The notes under the pieces are model-generated. The model was not told the origin of the DNA. It ran no database searches and worked only from the letters and a program-made list of their open reading frames with translations. The translations under genes were made by a program, and so were the position numbers. Shown here in pieces: positions 43,739-52,500 of a stretch of DNA of 64,000 nucleotides; positions within the stretch are counted from its first letter, which is position 1, and every line of letters starts with the position of its first letter. Source of the DNA: Oryzobacter telluris. Lineage in GTDB: Bacteria; Actinomycetota; Actinomycetes; Actinomycetales; Dermatophilaceae. The stretch is from positions 1,550,001-1,614,000 of the forward strand of contig NZ_CP170723.1 of the NCBI RefSeq assembly GCF_043099285.1, read 5' to 3'.

Positions 43739-46700
43739 GTGAGGACGCTCCTGCTGCGTCGCGTGGGAGCGCATCCCGCCGCCCTCGTCGCGGTGGCGAC
43801 CTCGGTCCTCACCTCGATGCTCGTCGTCGCGACCCTGCAGCTGTTGTCCGTGGGAATCGCCGACGCGGGGGTCCGCGCCGAGCTCGGCGTGCCGGCCTCG
43901 CAGCGCGGCGTCACGCTCACCGCGGGCCTGCGTCCCGGCGAGCTGGCCGAGGCCGACCGGCGCGTCCGCGCGGCCGTCGACGCCGGCGGCGATGCCACCC
44001 TGACCCGCACGGCGGCGGCCACCACACGCGGCCTCGTCGGCGGCGCGCCCACCGACCGGGTCCTCCTCGCCGACCTCGACGGGCTGACCGGGCGGGCCCG
44101 GCTCGTCAGCGGCGACTGGCCCGCTGCGCCCCCGGCCGGGACGGCACCGGGCGGCGACCCCGTGCAGGCGGTCGTCCCCGAGAACGTCGCCACCGCCCTG
44201 TCGCTGGCCGTCGGCGACCGGCTCGGCCTCACCGACCTCATCACCCGGGACGCGCCGCCGCTCGCGGTCGTCGTCAGCGGGGTCTACGCGCCGGTCGGGG
44301 TGGACGACGGGCTCTGGGCCGACGACCCGCTCGGGCTGCGGGGGGTGGTCCGCACCGACTTCACGACCTACGGCCCGGTCGTCCTGGCGGCGGGGGCCTT
44401 CGACGGTCCGCTCGTCGGCGCCTCCACGGTCACCTGGCGCTGGACCCCGGACGTCCGGGCGATGGACGGCACCCGGCTCACCGGCCTGGCCACCCGCCTC
44501 GACGACGTCGTCGACCGGCTCGAGCGGGTCGCCGGCGTGGGCACGACGGCCTCCTCGGACGCCGGCGCCGAGCAACCCCTGCGCGACGCGCGGGTCACCA
44601 CCTCGCTGCCCGCGGTGGTGCGCCAGGCGACGGTGTCGGAGGCGCGGGTGCGGGCCGCGCTGCTCGCGCCCACCGTCCTCCTCGTCGTGCTCGGCACGTC
44701 GAGCCTCGTCGTCGCGGCAGCCCTGCTCGCGGCCCTGCGCGACGTCGAGACCCGGCTGCTGCGCACGCGCGGTGCCTCCACCGGCCGCCTGGCGACGCTG
44801 GCGCTCGCCGACGCGCTCGCGGTCGTGGCCGTCGGCACGGTCGGGTCGCTCCTCGTCGCCCCGGTGCTCGCCCGCGCGGTCGCCCGCGGGGCGGGTCTGG
44901 GCGCCGACGACCTCGCGACCGGCTCGTCGGTCGGGGCGCTCCCGTGGGTGTCGGTCGTCGTCATGGGGCTGCTCGCGACCGTGGTCGTCGTGACGACGAC
45001 CCTGCGCGTCGGTCGGGCGCGCGGTGGGGCTCGAGGCGGCTCGCGCGGGGCGGCCAAGGTCCTGCGGGCCCTCGGCTCGTCGGGCCTCGACGTCGCGCTC
45101 GTCGGCCTCAGCGTCCTCGGGGTGGTGCAGCTGCGCCGCTACGACACGGCCGGCTCCGTGGTCGCCGACCCCCTGACCATCGCGGCCCCCGCGCTGGTCG
45201 TGGCCGGCTCGGCGGTGCTGTGCCTGCGGCTCCTCCCGCTGCTCTCCAGCCAGGTGGCCCGGGTGACGAGCGCGCGCCCGAGCCTCGACGTCGCCTGGGG
45301 CGGCTGGCAGCTCTCGCGCCGCCTGGCGAGCCAGAGCGGCACAGTGCTCCTCGTCCTCCTCGCGGTCTCGATGGGGTCGCTCGCCCTGTCGCACTCCGCC
45401 ACCGCCCAGCAGGCGGTCGAGGACCAGTCGAGCTTCGAGACCGGTGGCCCGGTGCGGGTGCTCACGGGTGCCGTGGGCGGGGCCCGGTTGGCCGCGCTCG
45501 GCGCCACCCTCGACGGCGTCGCCGGCGGGAGCGACCGGCTGACCCCCGTCGTGCGGGACGTCGTCGACGTCGGCCCGGTCACGGGTGTCACCGTGCTCGC
45601 GGTCGACGCGGCGGTGGTGGGCCGGGTCGCCACCCCGCGCGCCGACGGCCTCGACGGCCGCGACTGGGCCGCGCTCACCCGCGGTCTCGCCGCCCGGCGC
45701 GGCCCGGTCCCCGGTGTCGCGCTGCCGGAGGGCGCGCGCTCGCTCTCGGTCCGGCTGCGGCTCGAGGCGCCCAAGGACACCGACCCCGGCTTCGCGGTGG
45801 AGACCACCGTCCTGGTCCGTGAGGCGACCGGGCTGGTCGAGACGCTGCCGCTCGGCCCGGTGGGACCGCGCAGCGGCGACCTCGTCATCGACCTGCCGCC
45901 CGCCAGGGGAGGGCCGTCGACCGTGCTCGGGGTGGTCGCGACGACCACCGCGCAGCTCGGCCAGTCGCTGGGCCCGGTGGGGGCGTTCGACCCGGCGACC
46001 ACGCCGATCGCCGGGTCGGGCCTGTTCAGCCTCGTGGTGGAGTCCGCCTCGGCCGACGGCCGGGCGCTCGCCGGGGTCGACGCGATGCGCGACCGGCCCA
46101 ACCCGGATGCCCTCGTCACGGCGGTCGATGCCGCACCGACCGACGTCGTGCCCGCCGTCGTCACCCGGGCGCTGGCCGAGGCCACCGGCGCGAAGCAGGG
46201 GTCGCGGCTCGAGGTGCTCCTCGCCGGACGGCGGGTCCCACTGGAGGTGGCGGACGTCATCGAGACGGTGCCGACCGCGACGACACCGGACCGTGCCGTC
46301 CTCGTCGACCTGCCGACGGTCTCGGTCCTCGGTGAGCCGCCCGCCTCCGACCGGCGCCTGTCGTCGCGGCCCCTGGAGCCCTCGGAGTGGTGGCTGGCCC
46401 CCCGGGCCGCCGTGGACGCCGAGGCGCTCCTCGGCGAGCTGCCCGGGGGCAGCACCCTCGCGCTGCGGTCCGACGTCGTCGGCGACCGGCTGGACAACCC
46501 CGTGAACGCCGGGATGCGCGCGGCCATGCTGCTCGTCACCGCCGCGGCGCTCGTGCTGGCGGCGGTCGGGTTCGCCGCCACGACGGCCGCCCTGGGCCGG
46601 GAGCGCCGCCGCGAGAACGCCGTCCTGCTCGCCCTGGGCATGCCGCCCGGGCGCATCCGCCGCACCCTGGAGGCCGAACGGGTGGCCGTCGTCGTCCTCA

Positions 46701-46930
46701 CCGTCGTCGTGGGGCTGGTGCTGGGGGTGCTGTCGGCGCTCGCCGTCGTCCCCGTGCTCGTCGGGGGTGACGGCCACCGCCAGGTGCCGTCGGTCCTCGT
46801 GGCGCTGCCGTGGGCGCGCCTGGTGCTGTTCGCCGCCCTCGTCGCCCTCGTCCTCGCGGTCGTCGGCGTCCTCGTCCTGCGCCGTGTCGGCACCGACGTC
46901 GCGGCCGAGCTGCGCCGGGGCGAGTCGTGA
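43739..46930 (+). CDS. FtsX-like ABC transporter permease, large
   Basis: A 1063-residue permease of the MacB/FtsX type. One N-terminal transmembrane helix (VAVATSVLTSMLVVATLQLL) is followed by a roughly 280-residue extracytoplasmic domain, a central cluster of helices (VLLVVLGTSSLVVAAALLAAL onward), a second large outer domain, and a last FtsX block (AAMLLVTAAALVLAAVGFAATTAAL, then two more helices). This duplicated FtsX layout is common in actinobacteria. The GTG start is fixed by its ribosome-binding site. The gene overlaps the second permease by 4 bases. It may export a lipid or peptide or transmit force to a cell-wall enzyme; the substrate is unknown. Confidence 0.82.
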   Translation: MRTLLLRRVGAHPAALVAVATSVLTSMLVVATLQLLSVGIADAGVRAELGVPASQRGVTLTAGLRPGELAEADRRVRAAVDAGGDATLTRTAAATTRGLVGGAPTDRVLLADLDGLTGRARLVSGDWPAAPPAGTAPGGDPVQAVVPENVATALSLAVGDRLGLTDLITRDAPPLAVVVSGVYAPVGVDDGLWADDPLGLRGVVRTDFTTYGPVVLAAGAFDGPLVGASTVTWRWTPDVRAMDGTRLTGLATRLDDVVDRLERVAGVGTTASSDAGAEQPLRDARVTTSLPAVVRQATVSEARVRAALLAPTVLLVVLGTSSLVVAAALLAALRDVETRLLRTRGASTGRLATLALADALAVVAVGTVGSLLVAPVLARAVARGAGLGADDLATGSSVGALPWVSVVVMGLLATVVVVTTTLRVGRARGGARGGSRGAAKVLRALGSSGLDVALVGLSVLGVVQLRRYDTAGSVVADPLTIAAPALVVAGSAVLCLRLLPLLSSQVARVTSARPSLDVAWGGWQLSRRLASQSGTVLLVLLAVSMGSLALSHSATAQQAVEDQSSFETGGPVRVLTGAVGGARLAALGATLDGVAGGSDRLTPVVRDVVDVGPVTGVTVLAVDAAVVGRVATPRADGLDGRDWAALTRGLAARRGPVPGVALPEGARSLSVRLRLEAPKDTDPGFAVETTVLVREATGLVETLPLGPVGPRSGDLVIDLPPARGGPSTVLGVVATTTAQLGQSLGPVGAFDPATTPIAGSGLFSLVVESASADGRALAGVDAMRDRPNPDALVTAVDAAPTDVVPAVVTRALAEATGAKQGSRLEVLLAGRRVPLEVADVIETVPTATTPDRAVLVDLPTVSVLGEPPASDRRLSSRPLEPSEWWLAPRAAVDAEALLGELPGGSTLALRSDVVGDRLDNPVNAGMRAAMLLVTAAALVLAAVGFAATTAALGRERRRENAVLLALGMPPGRIRRTLEAERVAVVVLTVVVGLVLGVLSALAVVPVLVGGDGHRQVPSVLVALPWARLVLFAALVALVLAVVGVLVLRRVGTDVAAELRRGES

Positions 46931-49833
46931 CCGGCCGCCACGCCGGCCCGCCGCCGGCGCGCCGGGAGCGGACCGACGGGACCGACCGGAACGGCCGGAC
47001 CGACCGCGGCCACGGCCGGCACGGTGCGGCACGGGTGCGCGGGTCGGCCGGGCTGGGGCCGCTGCAGGTCCTGCGGCACGGCTTCCCCGCCGGGAGGGGG
47101 ACGGCGTTCCTCCTCGCGGCCCTCGCCCTCGTCACCACCACCTTCCTCGTCGCGCTGCCGCAGCTCGCCGGTGCTGCGCAGGACCGTGGGCTCGCCGACA
47201 CCGTGGAGTCGGCCGGGCCCGGCGAACGCGACCTGGGCCTCCGCCTCACCCCGCGCGGTGTCGGCGGGGTGGCGGTCCCGGGGACGACGCTGGGCGTCCC
47301 CGCCTCCCCACCGTTCGAGACGGTGGACACGGCGGTGCGCGACGCGATGGAACCGCGCGTCTCCGCGCTGCTCGGGCCTGCGGCCGAGTCCGCGCAGAGC
47401 GACCCCTTCGTCGTCGTCCAGGGCTCGGGGACCACGCTGAAGGTCTCGCTCGTCGAGGTGGTCCTGCGGCTCGACGACGTCGTCACCGACGGCGTCCGGT
47501 GGACCGACGGGGGCCCGCCGGGCGCGCCGACCGGCCTGCGCACCATCACCACCTCGACGGGGCAGGAGCACACGGTCAGCGTCGTGCCGATGGCGCTGAG
47601 CCGGCCCACGGCGCAGGCGTGGGGGGTGGCGGTCGGCGACGTCCTCGAGCTCACGCCGTCCGACGACGCGCTGCGCTCGGTCACCCCCACCGTCGTGCAG
47701 GTCTCGGGGACCTACGAGCCGCTCGATGCCGATGCGCTGGCCTGGGAGGCCGAGCCGCGGCTGCTCGGCGTCGCCAAGATCCCGTTCGGTGACGGCGAGA
47801 CCAAGGACCAGGCGGCGCTGGTCGCCCCGCTGTCGAGCTACGGCGCCCTGGCCGACGGCATCTGGCGGATCCTGCCCGGCACCGACCAGCGCTCCTCGCC
47901 GGCCCTGGACCACACGTGGCGCTACCGCGTCGACGCCGACCGGCTCCGACGCGGCGACGCCACCGCCCTGCGCGGACTCCTCGTCACGCTCGCGACCGAC
48001 CAGTCGGTGTGGACCACCGTCCCCGAGCGGCCCACCCTGGTGACGGGGCTCGGGCGGCTGCTCGACCGGTACGACCGCGACGTCGCCGTCACCGACGTCA
48101 TGACCTCGTTCGTCACCGGCGGCGTCACGGCTCTGGCGGTGCTCGTCCTCGGGCTCACCGCGCTCGTGGGCGCCGACCGCCGGGCCGCCGAGGTGCGACT
48201 GCTGCGCAGCCGCGGGGCGTCGAGCCCGCTCGTCCTCGCGCTGGTCGCGGCCTGGACCGCGGCGCTCGGGGTGCCCGCGGCACTCGTGGCCGGCGTGGCC
48301 ATGGCGCTGGCGCTCCCGGGGACGGTGCCCACGGTGACGTGGGTCGAGGTGGCCCTCGTCGTGCTGCTGCCGCTGCTGGCCGCCGTGGGGGTCACCTGGC
48401 GGCGGCTGCGCGTCCTCGAGGAGGTCCCCGACGAGACCCGCGACCTCGGCCGTGCAGCCCGGCGGGTCGTCCTCGAGCTCGTCGTCCTCGCCCTCGCCGT
48501 GAGCGCGGTGACCACGGTCCGCAGCCGCGGCGACGTCATCGCGGCGGGGCGCACCGACTGGTTCGCCACCGTCACCCCCGTGCTCGTCGCCCTGGCCGCT
48601 GCCGTGGTCGCGATCCGGCTCCTGCCGTGGCCGGTGGGGCTGCTCGCCCGGCTCGCTGCCCGGGGCAAGGGGCTCGTCGGCTACCTCGGGCTGACCCGTG
48701 CCGCGCGCACCGGCGCGGCGGCGGCCGTGCCGATCACGGCGCTCGTCGTCGGCACGACCCTCGTCACGCTCACCGCCACGCTGTCGGCCACGGTCGACGC
48801 ACAACGCGACCTCGCGGCGTACCGCGCCGTCGGGGCGGATGCGCGGGTCGACGCCGTCCGCATCGACGCCCCCGACCTCGAGGGCCTCCGCGCCCGCGAG
48901 GGGGTCGGGGCCGCCCTCCCCGCGTTCGTCGACCCGTCGTCCGGGGTGGTGGTCGACGAGCGGGAGTCGCTCGTGACCGTGCTCGCGGTCGACCCCGTCG
49001 CCTACGCCTCGATGCTGCGCGGGACCCCGGCCGCGGTCGACCTCCCGGCGCTGGGTGGCGGGGCCGACCGGCTGCCCGTGGTGCTCAGTGGCGGGCCCGG
49101 CGCCGACGCGATGGACCTCGTCGTGGCGGGCACCACCCTGCCGGCCCGACGGGTCGCCACCGTTCCGGGGCTGGTGCGTGCGCTGGCCGGTCGGGAGAGC
49201 GTCGTCGCGCTCGTGCCGCTCGATGCGCTCACCGCAGCGCTGCCGACGACCCAGCCGAACACGGTTCTCCTGCAGGCATCCTCGGCCGCCCAGGCGGCTC
49301 TATCGGTAACGGCCGCCAAGGACCGTTCGGAGCTCGGCGGCCTCGTGACCCGGGTGGTCACCGTCGACGCGCAGCGGGCGGCGGTGCGCGACCGCGCGCT
49401 GGCCCGGTTCGTCACCGCCTCCTACCTCGCCGGGACCGTCCTCGGTGGGGTCCTCACCCTGCTCGCCCTGCTGCTCCTGCTGGCCACCACGCGCCCGGCC
49501 CGCACCCAGCTCGTCATCCGGCTGCGCACCCTCGGGCTGCCCCACGGCGGCGAACGCCGCCTCGCGTGGACCGAGGTGATGCCGCTGCTCGCCGTCGGTG
49601 TCCTCGCGGGTGTCGCCGCGGGGGTGGCCGCCCCGGTCGCCGTGGCGGCCGCCCTCGACCTCGCGCCGTACACCGGTGCCGTCGCCCGCTTCCCCGTGGA
49701 GCCCCGCCCGCTGGCCGGCGCCCTCGCCGGCGCCGGCGTCCTCGTCCTCGGAGCGCTCGCGCTCCTGTCCGACGCCGTGTCCGCCCGACACGGCGACCTC
49801 GCCCAGCACCTGCGCAGAGGAGACTCCGCATGA
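46927..49833 (+). CDS. FtsX-like ABC transporter permease, second
   Basis: A 968-residue permease related in layout to its upstream neighbour. A polar, Arg/Gly-rich N-terminal tail of about 50 residues precedes the first helix (GTAFLLAALALVTTTFLVAL). A large outer domain, a central FtsX block (VTALAVLVLGLTALVG, AAWTAALGVPAALVAGVAMA), a second outer domain and a final FtsX block (LAGTVLGGVLTLLALLLLLA, MPLLAVGVLAGVAAGVAAP) follow. Start and stop overlap neighbouring genes (GTGA and ATGA). Two non-identical permeases with two ATPases suggest a heteromeric complex. Confidence 0.8.
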   Translation: MTGRHAGPPPARRERTDGTDRNGRTDRGHGRHGAARVRGSAGLGPLQVLRHGFPAGRGTAFLLAALALVTTTFLVALPQLAGAAQDRGLADTVESAGPGERDLGLRLTPRGVGGVAVPGTTLGVPASPPFETVDTAVRDAMEPRVSALLGPAAESAQSDPFVVVQGSGTTLKVSLVEVVLRLDDVVTDGVRWTDGGPPGAPTGLRTITTSTGQEHTVSVVPMALSRPTAQAWGVAVGDVLELTPSDDALRSVTPTVVQVSGTYEPLDADALAWEAEPRLLGVAKIPFGDGETKDQAALVAPLSSYGALADGIWRILPGTDQRSSPALDHTWRYRVDADRLRRGDATALRGLLVTLATDQSVWTTVPERPTLVTGLGRLLDRYDRDVAVTDVMTSFVTGGVTALAVLVLGLTALVGADRRAAEVRLLRSRGASSPLVLALVAAWTAALGVPAALVAGVAMALALPGTVPTVTWVEVALVVLLPLLAAVGVTWRRLRVLEEVPDETRDLGRAARRVVLELVVLALAVSAVTTVRSRGDVIAAGRTDWFATVTPVLVALAAAVVAIRLLPWPVGLLARLAARGKGLVGYLGLTRAARTGAAAAVPITALVVGTTLVTLTATLSATVDAQRDLAAYRAVGADARVDAVRIDAPDLEGLRAREGVGAALPAFVDPSSGVVVDERESLVTVLAVDPVAYASMLRGTPAAVDLPALGGGADRLPVVLSGGPGADAMDLVVAGTTLPARRVATVPGLVRALAGRESVVALVPLDALTAALPTTQPNTVLLQASSAAQAALSVTAAKDRSELGGLVTRVVTVDAQRAAVRDRALARFVTASYLAGTVLGGVLTLLALLLLLATTRPARTQLVIRLRTLGLPHGGERRLAWTEVMPLLAVGVLAGVAAGVAAPVAVAAALDLAPYTGAVARFPVEPRPLAGALAGAGVLVLGALALLSDAVSARHGDLAQHLRRGDSA

Positions 49834-50759
49834 GCACGACGACGACACGAGGCCGTGGCGCCACGGTCGATGGTGGTCCACACATCCTGTGCGACAACCT
49901 GGTTCGCATCTTCACGTCCGAGGGCGTGGAGGTCGTGGCGCTCCAGGGCCTCGACCTCACCGTCGATCGTGGCGAGCTCGTCGCCGTGGTCGGGGCGTCC
50001 GGGTCGGGGAAGTCGACGCTGCTGTCGATCCTCTCCGGGCTCGACACCCCCAGCGCCGGGCTCGTGCGGGTGGCGGGACGTGACCTGCTCCAGATGTCGA
50101 CCCGCGACCGGCTGCGCTACCGCCGCCACACCGTGGGCTTCCTGTACCAGCAGGCCGGCGCGAACCTCTTCCCGTACCTCACCGCCCTGGAGAACGTCGA
50201 GCTGCCGATGTCGCTCGCGTCCCTCGGTCGCGGGGAGCGCGAGACGCGGGCCCGCGAGACGCTCGACGTCCTCGGTGTTGCCGACTGCGCGGACCGGCGA
50301 CCGCACGAGATGTCCGGCGGCCAGCAGCAGCGGGTGGCGCTCGGCGTCGCGCTCGCGAACCGGCCCAAGGTGCTGCTCGCCGACGAGCCCACCGGCGAGC
50401 TCGACAGCCGCAGCGGCGACGACGTCTTCGGCGCCATCCGCAGCGCCAACACGACGTTCGGCACGACGGTGCTCGTCGTCACCCACGACCCCAAGGTCAG
50501 CGAGCACGTGGCCCGCACGGTCGGCATCCGCGACGGGCGCACCTCCTCGGAGGTCCGGCGCCGTACGGCCGTCGACGAGCACGGCAACGAGGGGCTGGTC
50601 GCCGAGGAGTTCGCGGTCCTCGACCGGGCCGGCCGCCTCCAGCTGCCCAAGGGGTTCACGACCGCCCTCGGGATGCGCGACCGGGTGCGGCTCGACCTCG
50701 AGACCGACCACATCGGCGTGTGGCCCTCGCGCGGCGCGGACGAGGAGGCGGGCGCATGA
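49830..50759 (+). CDS. MacB/LolD-type ABC ATPase with C-terminal AbrB-like domain
   Basis: A 309-residue protein. Residues 18-236 form a LolD/MacB-type ATPase: Walker A GASGSGKS at 55-62, signature MSGGQQQRVAL at 161-171, Walker B VLLADEPTGELD, H-loop VVTHDPK. Residues 260-298 (EFAVLDRAGRLQLPKGF, then a second strand ending in HIGVWP) read like a SpoVT/AbrB swapped-hairpin domain, where the D-x-x-G-R-L-x-x-P pattern is diagnostic. Similar tails occur on related actinobacterial ATPases, but their role is unclear; DNA binding or subunit pairing are options. The ATG overlaps the permease stop. Confidence 0.85.
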   Translation: MSTTTTRGRGATVDGGPHILCDNLVRIFTSEGVEVVALQGLDLTVDRGELVAVVGASGSGKSTLLSILSGLDTPSAGLVRVAGRDLLQMSTRDRLRYRRHTVGFLYQQAGANLFPYLTALENVELPMSLASLGRGERETRARETLDVLGVADCADRRPHEMSGGQQQRVALGVALANRPKVLLADEPTGELDSRSGDDVFGAIRSANTTFGTTVLVVTHDPKVSEHVARTVGIRDGRTSSEVRRRTAVDEHGNEGLVAEEFAVLDRAGRLQLPKGFTTALGMRDRVRLDLETDHIGVWPSRGADEEAGA

Positions 50760-51445
50760 GCCGGCACCTCGAGGTCCACGACGTGCACCGCACCTTCCGC
50801 TCCGGCGCGGGGGAGGTCCACGCGCTCCAGGGTGTCTCGCTGTCAGCGCAGCCCGGCGAGCTGCTCGCGGTGCGGGGGCGGTCCGGGTCGGGGAAGACGA
50901 CGCTGCTCAACGTCATCGGCGGCCTCGACCGGCCCGACTCGGGACGGGTCGTCCTCGACGACGAGGACGTCACCGCGATGGATGACGCCGGGCTCCTCGC
51001 GCTGCGGCGGGGGCACGTCTCCTACGTCTTCCAGTCCTTCGGCCTCGTGCCCATCCTCACCGCGCGCGAGAACGTCGGGGTGCCGCTGCGCCTCGTGTCG
51101 CTCGAGGCGGGGGAGCGCGAGGCGCGGGTGGCCGAGGCCCTCGAGCACGTCGGCCTCAGTGCGCACGTCAACCAGCGGCCCGGCGAGCTGTCGGGCGGAC
51201 AGCAGCAGCGGGTCGCGCTGGCCCGGGCGCTGGCGTCGCGCCCGACCCTGCTCCTGGCCGACGAGCCGACCGGGCAGCTCGACTCGGAGACGGGCCGCGA
51301 CATCATGATGCTCATCGCCCGGCTGGCGAAGGAGGAGTCGATGACGACCATCGTCTCCACGCACGACCCCGCGCTGCTCTCCATCGCCGACCGGGTCGTC
51401 GAGCTCGCCGACGGCCGCCTCGTCACCCCGACACCCACCCACTGA
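50756..51445 (+). CDS. MacB/LolD-type ABC ATPase
   Basis: A 229-residue ATPase of standard length. Walker A is GRSGSGKTT, the Q-loop VFQSFGLVPILTA, signature LSGGQQQRVAL, Walker B LLLADEPTGQLD and the H-loop VSTHDPAL. It lacks the AbrB-like extension of its upstream partner. The ATG overlaps that partner's stop by 4 bases, making a four-gene cotranscribed ABC system. A strong hairpin closes the operon. Confidence 0.92.
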   Translation: MSRHLEVHDVHRTFRSGAGEVHALQGVSLSAQPGELLAVRGRSGSGKTTLLNVIGGLDRPDSGRVVLDDEDVTAMDDAGLLALRRGHVSYVFQSFGLVPILTARENVGVPLRLVSLEAGEREARVAEALEHVGLSAHVNQRPGELSGGQQQRVALARALASRPTLLLADEPTGQLDSETGRDIMMLIARLAKEESMTTIVSTHDPALLSIADRVVELADGRLVTPTPTH

Positions 51446-51504
51446 TTGCGGAACACCCACCGCGAGAGGGGCTGTGGGCCCTCTGCGCGGTGGGTGGATC
51501 GCAA
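51446..51504. terminator. Long bidirectional hairpin terminator
   Basis: Eleven-base arms (51454-51464 and 51486-51496) continue, after a one-base bulge, into a 6-bp inner stem (51465-51470 with 51479-51484). Outer bases TTGCG/CGCAA also pair. It lies between the convergent ABC operon and the tesB gene, and can serve both. Confidence 0.85.
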
Positions 51505-51514
51505 GGAGTCGGGG

Positions 51515-52486
51515 TCAGGCGTCGGGGAGGCGGACCATGCCCTCCTGGGCGACGGTGGCGACCATCGTCCCGTCGGCCGTGAACATCCGGCCGATGCCGA
51601 GCCCGCGTCCTCCCGTGGCCGACGGGGAGTGCTGGGCGTAGAGGATCCACTCGTCGGCGCGGGCGGGGCGGTGGAACCACATCGCGTGGTCCAGGCTCGC
51701 GACCCGCAGGCCCTTGGCCGTCCAGGTGCGGCCGTGGCGGCGCAGCACCGACTCGAGCAGCGAGTAGTCGGAGGCGTAGGCGAGGACGGCGTCGTGGACG
51801 AGCGGGTCGTCGGGGAGGCGGCCCGTCGCCCTCATCCAGACCCGCTGGTCGGCGACCTCGTCGGTGGCGGGTGTGACGAACAGGTTTCCCTCGACGTGGC
51901 GCTGGTCGATGGCGCGGCCCTCGGCCATGTGGCGGGCCGCCGGGTGGTCGATGCCGGCGAAGACCTCGGCGAGCGAGGGCACGGTGGTGGGGTCGGGCGC
52001 GCCGGGCGACGGGTCCTGGTGGTCGAGGCCGCCGTCGGGCTCCTGGAACGAGCAGCTCATCGACAGGATCGGCTTGCCGTGCTGCACGGCGTGGACCCGG
52101 CGGGTGGAGAAGGAGCGGCCGTCGCGCATCCGCTCGACGCTGAAGGTGATCGGCTGGGTGTCGTCGCCCGGGCGCATGAAGTAGGCGTGCAGCGAGTGCA
52201 GGCGGCGGTGCTCCTGGCCCTCGACCGCGCGCACCGTCCGGCCGCTCGCGATGACGCCCTGGGCGAGCACCTGTCCGCCGAACACCCGTCCGTGGGGCTG
52301 CTTCTGGCTCTGGCCGCGGAACAGGGTGATGTCCTCGGCGAAGGTCTCGGGCAGCGGGACCGGGGCGTCGCCCGCGAGCTCGCCGGCGGTCGACAGCGGC
52401 TGGACGCTGACCCGCGCCGAGCCGAGCTCCTCGAGGTCGAGCGTGGCGAGGAGGTCCAGGAGGGGGGCGGGCTGCTCGGTCGTCAC
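51515..52486 (-). CDS. tesB: Acyl-CoA thioesterase II (TesB family)
   Basis: A 323-residue double hot-dog thioesterase that releases free fatty acids from acyl-CoA. Each half has hot-dog elements: GRVFGGQVLAQGVIAS and LHSLHAYFMRPGD in the first; GLRVASLDHAMWFHRP, DEWILY and GRGLGIGRMFTADG in the second. The Asp of SLDHAMWFH corresponds to the catalytic Asp of TesB, and Gln/Thr partners are expected in the C-terminal half. GTG start set by a TAGGCT -10 at 52494-52499 seven bases upstream. The dehydrogenase at 32 kb is functionally related but not linked. Confidence 0.9.
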   Translation of the reverse strand: MTTEQPAPLLDLLATLDLEELGSARVSVQPLSTAGELAGDAPVPLPETFAEDITLFRGQSQKQPHGRVFGGQVLAQGVIASGRTVRAVEGQEHRRLHSLHAYFMRPGDDTQPITFSVERMRDGRSFSTRRVHAVQHGKPILSMSCSFQEPDGGLDHQDPSPGAPDPTTVPSLAEVFAGIDHPAARHMAEGRAIDQRHVEGNLFVTPATDEVADQRVWMRATGRLPDDPLVHDAVLAYASDYSLLESVLRRHGRTWTAKGLRVASLDHAMWFHRPARADEWILYAQHSPSATGGRGLGIGRMFTADGTMVATVAQEGMVRLPDA

Positions 52487-52493
52487 CCGGCCA

Positions 52494-52499
52494 AGCCTA
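52494..52499 (-). promoter_or_regulatory. -10 hexamer TAGGCT, leaderless tesB promoter
   Basis: A minus-strand TAGGCT ends 7 bases before the GTG at 52486 and sits right beside the stop of the MocR gene (52501), so tesB has its own promoter. Confidence 0.5.
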
Positions 52500-52500
52500 G

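Noticed and set aside
35899..48804. Very long open frames on the minus strand opposite the glgX-treYZ and ABC genes (1000 or more codons each)
   Set aside because: They are antisense shadows of GC-rich genes, full of Arg/Gly/His/Pro repeats, without motifs or promoters, and opposite well-recognised proteins.
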